NCBI GenBank assembly: GCA_023440945.1
Contig: JAEZRL010000224.1
Span: 1 to 8,190 of the forward strand
Source of the DNA: Bacteroidota bacterium
Lineage (GTDB): Bacteria > Bacteroidota > Bacteroidia > Chitinophagales > Chitinophagaceae
Direction: 5' to 3'
DNA: 8,190 nucleotides
Positions 6,408-8,190 of this stretch are shown here, one piece after another. The notes below the pieces were generated by a model. It worked only from the letters and a program-made list of their open reading frames with translations. It was not told the DNA's origin and made no database searches. The first letter of the stretch is position 1. Every line of letters starts with the position of its first letter. Both the position numbers and the translations under genes were made by a program.

Positions 6408-7550
6408 CTACTTTGGCTGTAATACCTGCATTTTCTGACCGTTAGGGTGTGCTTCGGCTTGTGATTGCATTAACTTCTTAAACAATGTTAATGACTGTGC
6501 AACTACCTGGTCCATGTTATAATATTTATATGTTCCTAAACGGCCTGTAAAATGAACATTTTTAACAGTGGATGCAAGCAATTGATACTTCTTATAAATC
6601 TCTGCATTTTCAGGTCGGGGAATGGGATAATAAGGGTCGCCTTCTGCTTTAGGAAACTCGTAAACAATAGAAGTTTTGGGATGATTCTGTCCCGTTAAAT
6701 ATTTAAACTCTGTTATACGTGTATAAGCTTGCTCATTTGGATAATTTATCGTTCCTGTTTTTTGAAACCATTCTTTTTCGTGTGTTTCAAACTGAAAGTC
6801 AATTGAACGGTAAGGTAATTTTCCATAGCAATAATCGAAGTAACTATCAATAGGTCCGGTATAAATTAATTTGCGGTAAGGAATAACATCAGCAACATCG
6901 TTAAAACCGGTGTTTAGCATAATGTGAATATTTTTATGATCGAGCATATTTTCAAACATGTGCGTATAACCAAGCAAAGGCATTGTTTGATACGTGTCAG
7001 TAAAATAACGATCATCTTTATTTGTTCTTGTCGGTACACGTGCTGTTACAGAAGCATCGAGTTCGGAAGGATCAAGGTCCCACTGTGTGCGTGTATAACC
7101 TCTGAAAAATTTTTCATACAACTCCTTTCCTACTTTGCTTATCACTACATCTTCTGAAGTAACAACCCGGTTTATTTTTTCTGCTTTTGATCTGAAAAAA
7201 TCCTCTACCTGATCGGCAGATAAATTTAACCCGTACAAGGTATTAATGGTTGTAAGATTAATAGGAATAGGAACTAACTGTCCATCCACACTTGCTAAAA
7301 CACGATGTTCGTAAGGACGCCATTTTGTGAAGTGACTTAAATAATCAAATACATCTTTTGAATTGGTGTGGAAAATGTGCGGTCCATATTTATGCACCAG
7401 TACACCATTTTCATCATAATGATCAAAAGCATTACCGGCAATATGATTTCGTTTATCTATTATCAAAACTTTTTTGTTTGCAACAGACGCAAGACGTTCC
7501 GCTAACACACTGCCTGCAAATCCAGCGCCCACGATCAGATAATCATACAT
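6408..7550 (-). CDS. glf: UDP-galactopyranose mutase
   Basis: This 380-residue cytosolic flavoenzyme converts UDP-galactopyranose to UDP-galactofuranose, the donor for galactofuranose in surface polysaccharides. Its length is normal for bacterial Glf. The N-terminus carries the FAD dinucleotide-binding motif IVGAGFAGSVLAERL (6-20; Gly8, Gly10, Gly13). The Glf signature GPHIFHTN follows at 56-63. Substrate-binding segments include RGYTRTQWDLDP (150-161), TRITEFKYLTGQ (277-288, with Arg278) and the C-terminal GRLGTYKYYNMDQ (336-348, with Arg337 and flanking tyrosines). These match the arginines and tyrosines that hold the nucleotide sugar in characterised enzymes. The last 20 residues look like a loose tail. 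Its ATG overlaps the end of the upstream glycosyltransferase gene by 8 bases (ATGTATGA), which implies coupled translation. The pairing suggests that the glycosyltransferase may use UDP-galactofuranose or act on the same glycan. Confidence 0.97.
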   Translation of the reverse strand: MYDYLIVGAGFAGSVLAERLASVANKKVLIIDKRNHIAGNAFDHYDENGVLVHKYGPHIFHTNSKDVFDYLSHFTKWRPYEHRVLASVDGQLVPIPINLTTINTLYGLNLSADQVEDFFRSKAEKINRVVTSEDVVISKVGKELYEKFFRGYTRTQWDLDPSELDASVTARVPTRTNKDDRYFTDTYQTMPLLGYTHMFENMLDHKNIHIMLNTGFNDVADVIPYRKLIYTGPIDSYFDYCYGKLPYRSIDFQFETHEKEWFQKTGTINYPNEQAYTRITEFKYLTGQNHPKTSIVYEFPKAEGDPYYPIPRPENAEIYKKYQLLASTVKNVHFTGRLGTYKYYNMDQVVAQSLTLFKKLMQSQAEAHPNGQKMQVLQPK

Positions 7551-8190
7551 ACACTTTTTCTTTTTTATCAGTTTTAAAATTGATAGGTTGTTTGCTCAAT
7601 AGATCATTGATATGCTGAAGCATTTTATTCCAGGTTATGTCCCAGGAATTATTGCATAAAAAAGCATCTACTTTCTCAAGCCATTGTGATTTATGTTTAA
7701 TACTTAATTCTTTTTCGGCAGCTTTAATAAATTCATCTGCAGTATCTGCTATGTAAACAAGATTTTTTTCATTATACGGTTTCACAACATCACGTATAGA
7801 AGTTGATATTACCGGTTTTCCTGCAGCCAGATATTCAGGTGTTTTTGTTGGGCTGATGTATTTGGTTGATTCATTTAATTCAAAAGGAATCATCGCAATA
7901 TCCCATCCCGATAAATAATTTGGCAATTGCTGATAGGTCTTGCTTCCGAGATAATGTACGTTCTTATAATTTGGTATCAAATCTTTTTCAATCTTACATA
8001 TCGGACCAATAAGTATTATCTGCCACTCCTGTTTTTTACGTGCTACTTCTTCTATCATTTTCAAATTGAATCTTTCATCAATCACACCATAAAAACCAAT
8101 TCTGGGATGTGGAATAGCAGCCTGGTCATTAGGGTCGTTTTTTATATTTCTTGCAACAGCAAAATGTTCTATGTCTATACTGCTTGGAAA
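7543..8190 (-). CDS. Glycosyltransferase group 1 (GT4-like), C-terminal part, 5' end outside window
   Basis: The last 215 codons are visible and the frame is still open at 8190, so the start lies outside the window. The fragment opens with FPSSIDIEHF, which resembles the N-G-V-D-x-x-x-F linker of GT-B enzymes where the donor-binding Rossmann domain begins. Next come PRIGFYGVIDERF (30-42), a core strand IILIGPI, YLGSKTYQQLPNYLSGWDIA, and the donor-site motif SPTKTPEYLAAGKPV (113-127), which contains the E-x6-P pattern of group-1 transferases. It would be a cytosolic or membrane-associated enzyme adding a sugar to a surface polysaccharide. The visible part has no membrane segment. The SPTKTPEYLAAGKPV form is common in glycosyltransferases encoded beside glf, which suits galactofuranose or exopolysaccharide synthesis. 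The exact donor and acceptor are unknown. A GTG at 8085 is internal and is not the start. Confidence 0.88.
   Translation of the reverse strand, partial: FPSSIDIEHFAVARNIKNDPNDQAAIPHPRIGFYGVIDERFNLKMIEEVARKKQEWQIILIGPICKIEKDLIPNYKNVHYLGSKTYQQLPNYLSGWDIAMIPFELNESTKYISPTKTPEYLAAGKPVISTSIRDVVKPYNEKNLVYIADTADEFIKAAEKELSIKHKSQWLEKVDAFLCNNSWDITWNKMLQHINDLLSKQPINFKTDKKEKVYV

Noticed and set aside
6924..7157. Plus-strand open frame opposite glf (and a similar one at 7358-7618)
   Set aside because: Both are antisense shadows of glf and the glycosyltransferase end, and their Cys/His-rich compositions match no known family.

Overview
The window is AT-rich, with a coding style typical of Bacteroidota: no clear Shine-Dalgarno sequences, an ECF sigma / membrane anti-sigma / small Spy-like protein operon, and a secreted metallopeptidase-propeller-barrel protein. 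A Chitinophagaceae-like member is my best guess, from protein flavour only. No rRNA, tRNA, CRISPR array, transposase or phage gene was seen.

Layout. (1) 1-2143, minus strand: the first ~714 codons of a large secreted protein (signal peptide, HExxH zinc peptidase domain, beta-propeller, start of a probable outer-membrane barrel). It runs off the window at position 1 and is split by a -1 frameshift at 1508-1514, which falls exactly on an in-phase T TTT TTA heptamer. (2) 2352-4064, minus strand: a three-gene operon in the order ECF sigma factor, one-pass membrane anti-sigma-like protein, small secreted Spy/CpxP-like protein, closed by a good terminator at 2307-2331. (3) 4065-4390: a divergent intergenic region with a perfect 16-bp palindrome. 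(4) 4391-6072, plus strand: a TauE/SafE-type (TSUP) permease, then a pirin. (5) 6073-6407: a convergent intergenic region with several hairpins, including a probable two-way terminator. (6) 6408-8190, minus strand: UDP-galactopyranose mutase (glf), overlapped by 8 bp by an upstream group-1 glycosyltransferase that is cut by the window edge.

How they fit together. The sigma/anti-sigma/Spy-like set looks like a self-contained cell-envelope stress or signalling module: the anti-sigma would hold the sigma factor at the inner membrane and the small protein would act in the periplasm. glf and the glycosyltransferase form the end of a surface-polysaccharide cluster that probably makes and uses galactofuranose. 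The permease and pirin share a strand with a 74-bp gap, but no functional link is evident. I found no clearly new system. The items most worth checking are the frameshift at the canonical slippery heptamer, the repeated motifs in the anti-sigma-like protein and the palindrome between the divergent genes.
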